From positions 17,157 to 81,156 of the forward strand of contig KV919098.1 of NCBI GenBank assembly GCA_002049455.2: 64,000 nt of DNA. Reading direction: 5' to 3'. Position numbers and translations under genes: made by a program. The notes beneath the pieces were generated by a model that saw nothing but the letters and a program-made list of their open reading frames with translations, was not told the DNA's origin and searched no databases. Position 1 is the first letter of the stretch. Every line of letters begins with the position of its first letter. The stretch is from Porphyra umbilicalis. Taxonomy: Eukaryota > Rhodophyta > Bangiophyceae > Bangiales > Bangiaceae. This document shows, in pieces, positions 52,261 through 62,055 of this stretch.

Positions 52261-54847
52261 CTAGACGATGCCGGTGGCGAGCGCGGCGGCGGCCGCCGCG
52301 TTGCGCTTCTTTCCACCCCCACCGCCGCCGGGCCCCCCGCCATCCCTGTCGTCGTCCGCGTCAGGCGGCGGCGGCCGGCGCTTCCAGTTTGGGGGGCCAC
52401 CGCCCCCCCCCCCCCCCCCCCTTGCGGCCGCCGCCCCCGCCCCCATCACCGCCGTCGTCCTCGTCGCGCACGGGCGCCCACAGGTACACGCTGTAGCTCG
52501 AGCCGGTCGCGAGCACCGCCGCCGTCGGGTGCAACTCGTTGAGCGTGCAAACGGTGTTTAGGCGGGCGTCGGCAAGCGCCGTTGCGTGGCGCCACGCCAG
52601 CCCGTCGGGGGCGTCAAACAGGTCGACGGGGTGCACGGTGACGGGGCGGACGCGTCGGCGGCCCGTCGGCGTCACGCCGACCACCTCCTCCCCGAGGAAG
52701 CGGCCGCACACAAAGCCCGTCTCCCGCCAATTGTCCGCGTGCGGGTCCCAGGACGCGACAAAGGAGGCCGGGTAGCCCGCCCAATCGTGCGAGTGGATGA
52801 GCGTCGACGACGGCGTCGCCGCCGCCGCCGCCGCATGCGCGCGGCCGGCGGGCGCCCCGGCAGGCGCGGGCACCGCCGCCATGGCCTTAAAGTCAAAGCG
52901 GTCGAGGCGGGGGAGGGCGGCCATCCCCACCACCGCGTGCACGTCCCCCCACACCCACACCCGGTTTTCCTGCCCCGTCACGAGCAGCCGCGTGCCCGTG
53001 TGGGGGGAGAAGGCCGCCCCATAGATGGACCGGTTGGCCGTGGCGCCGCCTACGGCGCCGGCGGTGCGGCGGCCGACGCTGCCGCCGCCGCCGCCGCCGG
53101 CACCGCCGCCCGCCGGCAGGCGGCGCACGTCCCACAACCGCACCGCCCGGTCGCTGCCGGCGGTGGCCAACAGCCGCCCGTCGCCGGCATTGACGGCGAC
53201 CGAGTTGACCCGCCGCTGCGCATGCGCGCGCCAGGTGCCCCCGGCCGCCGCCCGGGGCGCCCGCGGGTCCACCCGGTGCACCCGCCCCCGCGAGTCGCCG
53301 ACGTAGACGAGGCCGCTGCCCGCGTCGACAGTCACAGACGCAAAGCCGGTGGCGTCTGCGCACCCCACATCCGCCGCGGCCAAGAGCGTCGTCGTGTGGG
53401 GGGCGGCCGCCCCCCCCGCCCCCGCCCCCGGCTCAAACGCGGCCAGGCACAGCCGCCGTAGGGACCCATCGACGCCCGTCGTGTAGACACCGTCCGCGTC
53501 CCGGGCGGCGTCGGACGCCACCCCAGTCACCGCCGTGCCGCCGACGTGGACCGGCGCGGTTGTGATGCAGTCAGAGACGGCGCCGTCCCCCCCCCCCGTC
53601 CACGCCGAGCAAGTCGTGGCGCCACACCCCCACCGCCCCCGCCGCGTCGGCGGCAACGACCAGCCGCGGGTGGGCGGCCGGCAGGCCGAGGGCGGTCACC
53701 CGCGTCGGCAACATCCGCACCGCCGCGGCGGCAACGGCGACGGCGCCGCCGAGGCGGTGCCGCCGGCGCAGGCGATTGCGGAGGGCGGGGGGGGAGGGGG
53801 TGCTCGCCCGCGCCGCCAAGTAGCGGGGTGTCGTCAGGGCGCCGCGGGGGGGGGCCTCGGCGCGGCGCGAGGCGCGTCGGCCGTGGCGGCGGCACTCCCA
53901 GGGAGCGCCACACCAGCCACCCGGTGGGGACAGTCGGTAAAAATGTGGCCGGCGCGGCGGCAGAGGTAACACTCGCGCACCGGGCAGTAGCGGCGGGCGT
54001 GCCACGGGTCCGCGTCGCAGTAGAGGCAGCGGCCGTCATTGTAGTTAAAGTGGCCAGAACCGACGGGCCGGGGGCCCCGTGGCGTCGCCGCCGCACCAGC
54101 GTCGACGCTGGCGTCGGGGGGGGGGGCGGCCGCCGCGGCGCCGCCCCCGACCGCACCGCCAATGCTGCCGCCCGCGGGGGGCGACGAGCGCAGTGCAGAC
54201 GCGGTGGTGGCCGCCGCCGCGACAGACAGCTCCCTTTGACCAGTGGCGAGTGAGGAGGTCTGCCGCAGAGGTGGGGCCGGCGTTCCCGCTGAAAGACGGC
54301 GGTTGAGGCGCAGGCGCAACGCCGGCCGCGACGGCGTCGACGCGAGGTTGCCGGCATCAGCGCTAGCAACAATGGCGGCGGCGCCACGGGCAGGCGTTAC
54401 CGGCGTGGTCAGAAACGTGTCGCCACGCACCGTCGGGTCACCATCTGCACTTGCATCGTCATCCTCCCAGGTGCGGTCGCTCCCACTGTCACCGTCGCTG
54501 TCATCGTCGGCGCCGCTGTCCCCACGCGGCTCCTCATCGTCGTGGTCGGCGGCAGCGGCACGGACGCCTGCCGCTTCGACAATAGTACGCCTCCGACCGG
54601 AGCGGCGCAACAAGGGGAAAGCGGGAGAGTGGGCGGTGGAAGTCGCTGACGGCGGGCGGTTGATGGCAGTTGTCGACGAGGAGCCGCAACGGTCACGTCG
54701 TGGAGGCGGCTGAGTCGAACAGCAATCGCGACGCCCCCCCAGCGCGCGCTGCGTCGGCGCGCACCGACGCGATCGGGTCGACGGGACAGCCACAAGATCA
54801 ACAAATTCATGCGTTGGATGCACAACGATTCGTGATACTTGATTCAA
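52261..54847 (-). CDS. DDB2-like damaged-DNA-binding protein: CCHC zinc knuckle plus WD40 propeller
   Basis: N-terminal part: an acidic stretch (ADHDDEEPRGDSGADDDSDG), then a Cys-rich knuckle CLYCDADPWHARRYC...CYLCRRAGHIFTDC. A frame change at the G9 run 53846-53854 leads into the first blade (VTALGLPAAHPRLVVAADAA), and another at the C11 run about 53587-53597 into further blades (ATAGSDRAVRLWDVRR, TGQENRVWVWGD). The end is diagnostic: HSHDWAGYPASFVASWDP, CGRFLGEEVVGV and TVCTLNELHPTAAVLATGSS with YSVYLWAP, matching the terminal blades of plant DDB2, which also carry an N-terminal CCHC. After the C19 run 52403-52421 the likely C-terminus is PNWKRRPPPP...KKRNAAAAAA, a nuclear signal, ending at 52261. 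No in-frame ATG is visible at the 5' end, so the start or a first intron is unresolved. The frame opens only 26 bases from the right-hand hAT-like copy. Role: UV-lesion recognition with DDB1-CUL4 (family knowledge). Confidence 0.75.
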
Positions 54848-54872
54848 TTATATACTTGTGTCGCTTCAGCAC

Positions 54873-55410
54873 CAGGCCCCACCAAGGGTATCAGATTTGG
54901 CCACGAGTACGGTATTCGGCTCTGATCCAGCCACTGAGTATTTGCTGACAGTGCGAGGACTTTCAGCCGTTCGAGTATGAGTATCTCCGAAACCTGACAG
55001 AGCGGGTATCAAGGGTATATACCCGCGACATTATGAGCTGTCGGTATCCAATTTTGATATTCGCACGGGTATGCGTATACCTTTTACTGGAACTAAATTC
55101 CAGATCCTGCAGTTAGCTGTTGATTTCGGTAAGTATATTTTAGATTTCGTGACGTACTTATTTGTCAGGCGGCTCACGTGGTGACGGCGCCGCACTGCGG
55201 GACGCTGTCAAGGGTATCGGCTTCTGCAGAATTGAGAATACGAGTAGTACTCTCGGATACCCTTGGTGATTCGACGTTGCGAGTATCTGGCCACGTCCCA
55301 TTCGCGAGTATGAGTATGGGCGACGCGTCAAAATATCTCACGGGTACGAGTATATACCCGAAAAAAATACTCGGGTGATACCCTTGACGAAGTACTCTTG
55401 GTGAGGCCTG
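54873..55410 (+). mobile_element. hAT-like non-autonomous element, right copy
   Basis: 538 bases, same orientation as the left copy at 39905, with identical terminal and subterminal motifs. Left flank TTCAGCAC differs from right flank ATCAGTAT, so this copy lacks its own target duplication. The right flank equals the left flank of the other copy. Confidence 0.8.
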
Positions 55411-55418
55411 ATCAGTAT

Positions 55419-56813
55419 CCAGTCGACGTTGGCCCGAGGTCCTTGGGCCGTGAGCCGAAAAAGGACGTGTCCTTCCACCACAGTCACAAGACAGTTCTGG
55501 TTAGGGCCTTGTCGGAGAAGCCAGAGCCCAGCGGAAGCCAAACAAACCCCATCCTTTCTTGGACTCGTTGGGTATTGAGATGCCAACGAGAATGGTGGCC
55601 GTTGGGAAAGCTCGGAACAGCTGACGATGGATGAGGGGCCGTTGGTCACGTCTCGGCTCGTCAGCGACTGCCGCTTGGCGCATCTCGACGCGGCACCACC
55701 CGGTGCCCGTCTCCTCAGCTCAAATTTGCGTTGGAAGGATGCCCGGGGCTCTTTTCAGGGTTGCTCTTTCGGCGCTGTCCGGGTGCTGTTTACCTATTAT
55801 GTACATAGCTCCCGGGCCCTTGGAGGTGAGGGCGTCGTTCGGGCGCTCTTAATGTCAGGGCGACCAAGAAATTCTCTCAAGCTGCTTGAAGGTCGCCCAG
55901 ACAACCTTCAGAGAGGCTCGCAAACCCAAGAACATACATTCACGGGTGCTACTACACAATTGACAATCGCAGAGGGGGTTAAAAGGCGCGCTGTGGGGCG
56001 CTCAGCCACTTTCTTGGGCGCGCTAGGATATTCGGGCGCTCTCGGCTCTATTCCTCCCCAGCGCCCCCCCCAAATAGGGGCGCGCTACGTACTGCAAATC
56101 CTATCCCCGGCAACAGCTGGCGATCGAACCTTCCACCCACCCCTCGCAGTGGCCATGGCGGTGGCGCGGGCGCCACAACAATGACCCCGCGACTCGCCAA
56201 GGGCGAGGCCCGCGAGCTCGCAGGGCCCACCAGACCAGGCAGGCGGCACGCCGGTGCGGTGTCCGTCCATGGCCCGTCGTCCCTGTCACCGCACCCCCAG
56301 ACGAGCACCCCGTGTGCTTGCGGGGGTGCTGGCCCCGCCGCGTTCTCGCCGGTCGCGTGCGGCCCGCGCCGCGGCGGTGGCTCGCACCGCCCTTGCGCAG
56401 CGGTGCGCTGCCTGCGGGCCAGCCGCGCCGGCCGGGATAAGACCCGACCTCGCCGCGGCGCACTGCCTGCGGGCCACGCGTGCGGGCCGAGACAAGACCC
56501 GACCCGCCATCGGCCCAGACCCGCCATCGGCCCAGCCGTCTGCGCTACGGTCCGGCCCGCGCTGGCGCCGCGCGCCGCGTCGTCGACGTCCCCCCCCCCC
56601 GCCGGCGCCACCTTCGAGGCGCCCGTGTCCGTCGGCGCCCGCCGCGACGGCGCAGAGGCGGCGCTTCCCCCGAGCTCTGCTGCTTTTTTCCCGCTTGCCC
56701 CTGGTGCCCGTGCGCCCTCACCGCCGGGTGGCGACGGCCGGCAGGGGGCGACGCGTCGTCGGGGACACGTGACGCGCGGCGCCCATCGTCGCCGCCGTCA
56801 CCTTGCATCCACA
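55419..56813. other. Right flank of the composite element and upstream region of the first duplicated gene
   Basis: The first 230 bases have coding-like minus-strand text (LVTVVEGHVLFRLTAQGPRA) that stops being open at the insertion point; its family is not recognised. 55,850-56,180 is AT-richer. From 56,181 an upstream in-frame ATG extends the gene's frame by 211 codons of Arg/Ala/Pro sequence, but the similarity to the second copy here looks like promoter or leader DNA, so I start the gene later. Confidence 0.35.
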
Positions 56814-58355
56814 ATGGCGCCGCCGTGCGCCTGCGGCGGCTGCGGCCGCTTCGACGCCGCCGCGGCGTCGATGTCCCCGTCATGGTCGCGCAAGCCGCTG
56901 GCGCCGCTGGCGTTCCCGACACACTCCGCGCCACCGCCCGACATCTATGACGACGGCGGCTGCTGCCGCACCGGCGGGGCGCCGACGCGCCTGCACCCGT
57001 CGCGCAAGCCGCTGGCGCCGCCGGCGTTCCCGACACACTCTGCGCCGCCGCCCTACACCTACGACGACGGGGGCTGCTGCCGCACCGGCGGGGCGCCGAC
57101 GCGCCTGCACCCGTCGCGCAAGCCGCTGGCGCCGCCGGCGTTCCCGACACACTCTGCGCCGCCGCCCGACATCTACGACGTCGGCGGCTGCTGTCGCACC
57201 GGCGGGGTGTCGTCGCGCCTGCACCCGTCGCGCAAGCCGCTGGCGCCGCCGGCGTTCCCACCCGACACCTCGCCGCCGTCGTGCGCCTGCGTCCGCCATT
57301 CCCCTTCGCTCGCGACCGACGACGAGACGGAGGGGATAGCGGCGGCGCTCGCCGCCGGCTGGCAGTTCCCCGCCGCCCGCGCGGTGCTGGAACACCCAGC
57401 CTGCGAGTGGGCGCCGCCTGCGCTGCCGTCGCCGCCGCCGCCGCCCGCTGCCGCCGCGCCGCCGCCGCCGTCTGGCTCAGTGTCTGTTTCGCGCACGCGG
57501 CGGGGCGGTGCGCGGTCGGCGCCGCGGCAGGCGGCACCGCGCGCGACGGCGGCATCGCTGGCGGCGGCGGCGGCGGAAGAGCGGCGTGCCGCGTGGGAGA
57601 GTGAACCTCGCGGCTCGAGTGCCCCACTGGTGGCTCTGCCAACGCTGCCGACGGCAGGCGACGCGGGCGCCCGCTCGGCAGCGGCAGCGGCGACGGGTCG
57701 CCGGCCGACGGCACCGCCGCCGTCCGTGCCGGCCGCGGCGGCGATGGGGCGGCGTGGCGACCGACGCGGTCGCCGCGTCCACGGGCAGCACGGCGGGCGC
57801 GGTCACGGCGGCGGCGGCCGGTCGCGCGCGGCGGCGGCCGCCGACGCGGCCGCCGCAGCGGCCACCCCCCCGGCGCGCTGGGTCGACCTGACGCCGCCGA
57901 TGCCGCGCCACCCGCCCTCGTCGGGGGACGGTGGCGGCCGCTCGACGGACGCACGGACGGCGACGGCCGACGCGGCCGCTGCGGCGGCCACCCCCCCGGC
58001 GCCCTTGGACGATGTGCCGTCGCCGGTGCTGCGCCTCCTGCCCTCGCCGGGGGACCGTGGCGGCCGTTCAACGAACGCACGGACGGCGACGGCCGACGCG
58101 ACCGCTGCGGCGGCCACCCCCCCGGCGCCCTTGGACGATGAGCTGTCGCCGGTGCTGCGCCTCCTGCCTCCTCCGGGGGACGGTGGCGGCCGCTGGACAT
58201 ACGCACTGACGGCGACCGACGAGGTCGGCCGGACGTTGGTGGCTCGGGGCGACATGGACGGCGGCCAGTGGCGGGCGGTCGTTTGGGAAGGCCTCCCGCT
58301 GGGCACGGGGGGGATTGCGACGGTAGCGTGGGGGCCCTCCGACGAAGAAGATTAG
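56814..58355 (+). CDS. Ala/Pro-rich repeat protein, paralogue A
   Basis: One open exon of 513 residues, family not recognised. The start MAPPCACGGCGRFDAAAASM is a Cys-rich head. Four tandem units of about 38 residues follow (SRKPLAPPAFPTHSAPPPDI with YDDGGCCRTGGAPTRLHP), each carrying a CC pair. Residues about 150-330 are a linker including TDDETEGIAAALAAGWQFPA and ARAVLEHPACEWAPP. Then comes a basic RGRRVHGQHGGRGHGGGG patch and three units of about 42 residues (ADAAAAAATPPAPLDDVPSP with VLRLLPSPGDRGGRS). The C-terminal domain LTATDEVGRTLVARGDMDGG, WRAVVWEGLPLGTGGIATVA and a DEED end is shared with paralogue B. An ATG at 56181 would add 211 residues of low-complexity sequence. No signal peptide or membrane segment is seen. 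Possibly an intrinsically disordered, lineage-specific protein. Confidence 0.6.
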   Translation: MAPPCACGGCGRFDAAAASMSPSWSRKPLAPLAFPTHSAPPPDIYDDGGCCRTGGAPTRLHPSRKPLAPPAFPTHSAPPPYTYDDGGCCRTGGAPTRLHPSRKPLAPPAFPTHSAPPPDIYDVGGCCRTGGVSSRLHPSRKPLAPPAFPPDTSPPSCACVRHSPSLATDDETEGIAAALAAGWQFPAARAVLEHPACEWAPPALPSPPPPPAAAAPPPPSGSVSVSRTRRGGARSAPRQAAPRATAASLAAAAAEERRAAWESEPRGSSAPLVALPTLPTAGDAGARSAAAAATGRRPTAPPPSVPAAAAMGRRGDRRGRRVHGQHGGRGHGGGGRSRAAAAADAAAAAATPPARWVDLTPPMPRHPPSSGDGGGRSTDARTATADAAAAAATPPAPLDDVPSPVLRLLPSPGDRGGRSTNARTATADATAAAATPPAPLDDELSPVLRLLPPPGDGGGRWTYALTATDEVGRTLVARGDMDGGQWRAVVWEGLPLGTGGIATVAWGPSDEED

Positions 58356-58483
58356 CAACGGTCCTAATGTAAGTTTGTTCTACTACATAGCAATTTCTTT
58401 CAACAACCTGTGAGTGTGTACATTTATACAGAGCAATCTTGACCGTCCAAAACAATCGCAGGCCATCTGGTCATCATGAAGTA

Positions 58484-59211
58484 CAGTCATTATTCGGGTA
58501 TATCCATCGCCATTTTTGTTTACAGTTGCTGACAAAAGTTATCAGCGCCTTGAGAGACTTCGCGATCGGCTGCAATGAGGTGTTTCAATACTACTCGGCA
58601 GCAAAAGAAGTATGGAAGGCAGCATTTATGGGGATCTCAGACGGGATGAAATGCAAGATTTATTTGCCTTGGCAGAACCTGATAGCACGTCAACGTCACT
58701 CGTATCCCTCCCCCATGCCCCATCACTCGTCATCGTCCGCCCCAGCCAGGACCATGTCAACCATCTGATCGATGGCCTCAACATCGGTCTCAGCGACCAG
58801 CCAGCGACGCATCGCCTGCGCCTGGTCCGGACCGCTCACGCCCTCAAACTCGTGCTCCAGCGTCGTGTTGGCCATCATGGCTACTAGAGAAGACACGTCC
58901 AAGTTTTTGTTGTCAGCAACAGGCTGAAAGTCATCAGGCTGGCGTCTGAGCTCAGTGTTGGCCCTGTTGGACAGGCAGTCCGCCTTCAGGCAGACCGGCG
59001 GGCAATCTGCGCGGGCATCATTGCGTTCCATTCCTGCAGGATGAGCTAGGAATTGTGTAAGTTGATCCTACCTGAGAATAAGTTCAAAAGGTCGACCATA
59101 AATGTGATTGCAGTCCACATTCCCCGTTGTCTCGGCGCCTGTGGTGCGTTCTTCGGCCCGGTTATATCCACTGTGGATATAACCGGGACGGATATAACCG
59201 AATAATGACTG
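58484..59211. mobile_element. Tc1/mariner-type element with TA target duplications
   Basis: Ends are CAGTCATTATTCGGGTATAT on the left and, inverted on the right, CAGTCATTATTCGGTTATAT (one mismatch). TA lies directly outside at 58482-58483 and 59212-59213. Near the right end is an extra palindrome CCGGTTATATCC/GGATATAACCGG. The element is AT-rich and sits exactly in the spacer between the two duplicated genes. Confidence 0.75.
58723..59031 (-). CDS. 102-residue ORF within the Tc1/mariner-type element
   Basis: The ATG at 59031 begins MERNDARADCPPVCLKADCL. The C-terminal half is amphipathic and acidic (SLVAMMANTTLEHEFEGVSG, MRRWLVAETDVEAIDQMVDM) and ends AGADDDE. Balanced composition and a defined stop suggest real coding history, perhaps the tail of a transposase or a captured exon. 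No catalytic DDE/D residues can be assigned. A pyrimidine tract plus CAG ends directly before the ATG, so it may be a last exon. Confidence 0.35.
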   Translation of the reverse strand: MERNDARADCPPVCLKADCLSNRANTELRRQPDDFQPVADNKNLDVSSLVAMMANTTLEHEFEGVSGPDQAQAMRRWLVAETDVEAIDQMVDMVLAGADDDE

Positions 59212-60021
59212 TACCCTGTGTGCGGTGTCTTGCTCAGGGATGGATACAGTACATATATGCATATTTCATCGCGCAGAACATGTACTTTCCATGTAGTTTT
59301 TCGTTTCGTGGGCCTCGGTCACGCCTCGTCTTGGCAATGACTGCCGCTTGGCGCATCCCGCCGCGCACCGCAGGCGGTGACGCGTCTCCCCGACAACGGC
59401 CGGCCGTCCCCCCGCCCCGCGCGGTGGCGGTGGCGCCGCCGCCGCCGCCACGACGCTTGGCGGCGCCCCTCGGGGGGCGCGCCAGACCACGCGGGCGCCA
59501 TGCCCGTGCCGTCTGCGACCGTGGCGCACCACCCCACCCGCGTCCGCCGCCCCAGACGGGCACACCACCGGGGGGCGCGCGCGCCCCCCCCCCCGCCGCG
59601 TGCCCGCCGCGCGGCGGCGGTGCGCCTCGCCCCGCCTGCCCGTGCGCAGCGGCGCCCCGCCCGCGAGGCGCCCACGCCCCCAGGCCAAGACGAGGCCACA
59701 CCCGCCGTCGGCACCGCCGCTGTCTGCGCCACCACCACCCCCCCCCCGCGCCCGCGCGTCGACGCTGCGCGCCGCGCCGCGGAGCCGCCGTCCCCCCCCC
59801 CCGTGCCGCGCCGCCCCCCCTGTCGGGGCGCCGCCGTGACCGTCGGCGTCGTCCGCGGCGGGCGGCGCTTTTCCCCCGCTTGGCCGGGGGACCCGCTGCC
59901 GCCGCCCGGGCGGTCGGTCGGGAGCCGCCCGCGCGAGCGCGTCGGCGCGCGGCGCGCCGCGCAACGACGCGGCGGGGGGCGCCGCGGCCGAGGCGCGCCG
60001 CCCGTCACCGTCGCCGGCGCC

Positions 60022-60148
60022 ATGCCTGCGCCCCTGCCGGCGCCGCGGTCGGCGCTCAAGGGGTCGGCGCGGCCGCGCGCGGGGCGGGTGCTGCGCTTTA
60101 GTGCAACAACCACCGACATTCCCGACGTGGGGGGCGACGACGGCGACG

Positions 60149-60179
<31 letters not shown>

Positions 60180-61145
60180 CTGGGCAGAGTACGCGCCCTA
60201 CCCCCCACCGGCGGCAGCCGCAGCGGCGGTGACCCACCGCCCGACGTACGTGGCGACGCCGGCCGAGGGCGTCGTCGGCGCCCCCCCCCCCCCCCGACGT
60301 CCGAGGCGGCGGGCGGCGGCGGCGGCGGGGGCCCCCCCCGCCCCCTACCCCCGCCACCTACGTGCACCTGCGGCGTCGGCGCGGCGGCGGGTGCCACGGC
60401 GCCGCGGTGCCGCCGCCGCCGCCGGTGGGCGACCCCCCGCCCCCCCGGCCGCGACCGCCGACGCGACGGCCGCGTTGGCGGCGGCGCTCGCGGCGCGCGG
60501 CCACTTTCCGCCCCCCGACGCGGTGCCGCCGGGCGCCGCCGCCGACGCGCCCGTGCCGACCATTGGGGAACTGTCCATGGTGCGGGTGCGCACCGCCGCG
60601 TGGCCGCCGCCGTCGTTTGTGGAGGGGGGGGGGGGGGGGGGGGCACCCACGCGCCCCGCAAGCCGCGGCGGGAAGCGCCTCCCGGTGGGGGGGCGCCGCG
60701 CGCGACTCGGCCGCCGCCCCCGCGGGCGCCGTCGGTGGCAGCGGCCGTGCCGCCGCCGCCGCCGCCGCCGCCGCCGCGGGCCGCCGCTGCCGCTCCGTCG
60801 CCGCCGCCGCCCGTGTCGGCGGCGTCGACGCGCAAGGTGCCGGCGCCCCCCGCCCCGTCGCCGCCCTCTATCTGTGTGTCGCTGGCCGGCACCCGGTGGG
60901 GCGTGGCGCCGTTGGCGTCGCGGCGGCCGCCGCCGCGCGCGCCGCCGCGGCTGCCGGCCGCCCCGCCGGCGCCGGCCGCCGCGTGGGCAGTCGCCAAGCT
61001 GTCCATGAGCGTGCCGCCCCGCCCCGCCGCCCGGGCGCCGGCCGCCGCCGGTCGGGGGGTCGTCGGCACGGGGTCGGCGGGCGGTCCGCCCCGCGCCGTT
61101 GCGGGCGCCGCCGTCGCGCCCGCCGTGGGGGGGGCCGCCCCCACC

Positions 61146-61184
<39 letters not shown>

Positions 61185-61712
61185 GCGGCGGCAGACGACC
61201 CGCGTGCCTGCTGGGCGGGCGTCATTCGCCGCGCGCCCGCCGCGCCGGTGGCGCTGTCGACGCGCCCGACCGCGGTTGCGGCGGCCGCCCCCTCGGCGGC
61301 GGCAGCGGCGGCTGGGCGCCGGGCGACGGCGGCGGCGCCGTCCGCGCCGCCCGCGTCGGCGACGGGGCGGCATGGCGCGCGGCACGGGCGCCACGCGCAC
61401 CGGCGGCACGGCGGGCGTGGCCACTGCCGCGGCGGCCGGTCGCGCACGGCGGCGGGCGCCGACGCGGCCGCCGCGGCGGCCACCCCCCCGGCATCCTTTG
61501 TCGGCCTGTCGCCGCCGCTGCTGCGCCGCCTCCGCTCCCCGGCCGACGGCGGCGGCGGCGGCTCGACGGCGGCGCTGGCGGTGACCGACGCGGCGGGCCA
61601 GCCGTCGGGTGTGCGGGGCGACGTGGCGGGCGGCCACGGGCGGGGGGTTGTTTGGGAGAAGCGCCCGCTGGGCACGGGGGGCGGGACGGCGGTCGCTGGG
61701 GGGTCCTGCTGA
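60022..61712 (+). CDS. Ala/Pro-rich repeat protein, paralogue B (frame-broken)
   Basis: The start MPAPLPAPRSALKGSARPRA leads to GRVLRFSATTTDIPDVGGDD, poly-Gly, WAEYAPYPPPAA and THRPTYVATPAEGVVGAPPP. After C-run interruptions near 60,285-60,345 the same frame resumes with TAALAAALAARGHFPPPDAV and VPTIGELSMVRVRTAAWPPP. The G run at about 60,627-60,645 then shifts to the final frame: SICVSLAGTRWGVAPLASRR, CWAGVIRRAPAAPVALSTRP, a GRHGARHGRHAHRRHGGRGH basic patch, one ADAAAAAATPP unit and the shared C-terminal domain AALAVTDAAGQPSGVRGDVA with VVWEKRPLGTGGGT. Paralogue A has four CC-containing units and three Ala-Pro units where B has none and one, so the repeats expanded or contracted after duplication. 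Function unknown. Confidence 0.55.
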
Positions 61713-61750
61713 GCGGGTGATTAGGGGTGGGGGAGGAGGCGGCTGGTGGC

Positions 61751-61871
61751 GTCAGTAGGACCCCGCCGGCAGCCGGCTGCTACAGCCGGCAAGCACCACT
61801 GGGCTGTTTGCGGCCGGCGCGCCCACACCCTGCTGCGTTGTTTGGGGCCGGCGCGTCCCTGTCCTACTGAC
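61751..61871. repeat. Small inverted-repeat element, 11-bp perfect ends
   Basis: GTCAGTAGGAC at the left and GTCCTACTGAC at the right enclose about 100 bases containing GCCGGC-rich short palindromes. Possibly a miniature transposable element. No duplicated target is evident. Confidence 0.6.
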
Positions 61872-61980
61872 GTTGGCGGTGGCGGGGTGGGACCACCACC
61901 CCGACGGCCGCGGCGGTGGCGCCAGCAGACGCGGCGGTCACGACCGGCGGTGACGGCGGCGGTGACCGCGCGGTAGAGAT

Positions 61981-62055
61981 GCGGGCGAGCGCACCCCGCT
62001 TTTACCTCGACCCCGCACTGCGGGGCCGAGGTAAAAGCGGGGCGCGCTCGCCCGC
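61981..62055. repeat. Cruciform-forming palindrome, 37-bp arms
   Basis: GCGGGCGAGCGCACCCCGCT through CCCCGCA is mirrored after a single-base centre with two mismatches. It contains TTTTACCTCG/CGAGGTAAAA. The outer right arm is the first unit of the adjacent minisatellite. Confidence 0.85.

Larger units (their letters stand above)
39905..55410. mobile_element. Putative 15.5-kb composite (macro)transposon bounded by two hAT-like elements
   Basis: Two direct copies of one hAT-like element form the two ends. The octamer ATCAGTAT occupies 39897-39904, immediately before the left copy, and 55411-55418, immediately after the right copy. The inner flanks (GTGTAGCC after the left copy, TTCAGCAC before the right) match neither this octamer nor each other. 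Eight bases is the hAT target-duplication length. The simplest reading is that a transposase used the outermost ends and moved the intervening 14.4 kb as a unit. Cargo: mitochondrial S18, an FG-GAP/ASPIC protein, a DDB2-like gene, another inverted-repeat element and large repeat blocks. Chance agreement of a specified octamer is about 1 in 65,000. Rearrangement through recombination remains an alternative. Confidence 0.6.
55666..61712. repeat. Tandem segmental duplication (two diverged units)
   Basis: GACTGCCGCTTGGCGCATC occurs at 55666-55684 and 59339-59357. Downstream of each, similarity recurs in the same order: an ACCAGACCA/GCCAGACCA...CCCCAGACG leader, then a gene with the same C-terminal repeats. 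Units are about 2.7 kb (to 58355) and 2.4 kb (to 61712), separated by an AT-rich spacer holding a MITE. Internal divergence is high, so the duplication is not recent. Confidence 0.65.

Noticed and set aside
39905..55410. Circle integration by recombination in one element as the cause of the split duplication
   Set aside because: That model predicts matching inner flanks (the circle copy's own duplication), but GTGTAGCC and TTCAGCAC differ. Kept only as a weaker alternative.
59031..59262. Two-exon model joining the 102-residue ORF to an upstream minus-strand exon by a short intron
   Set aside because: GT and AG sites exist, but every tested junction puts the downstream ORF out of frame and meets a stop.
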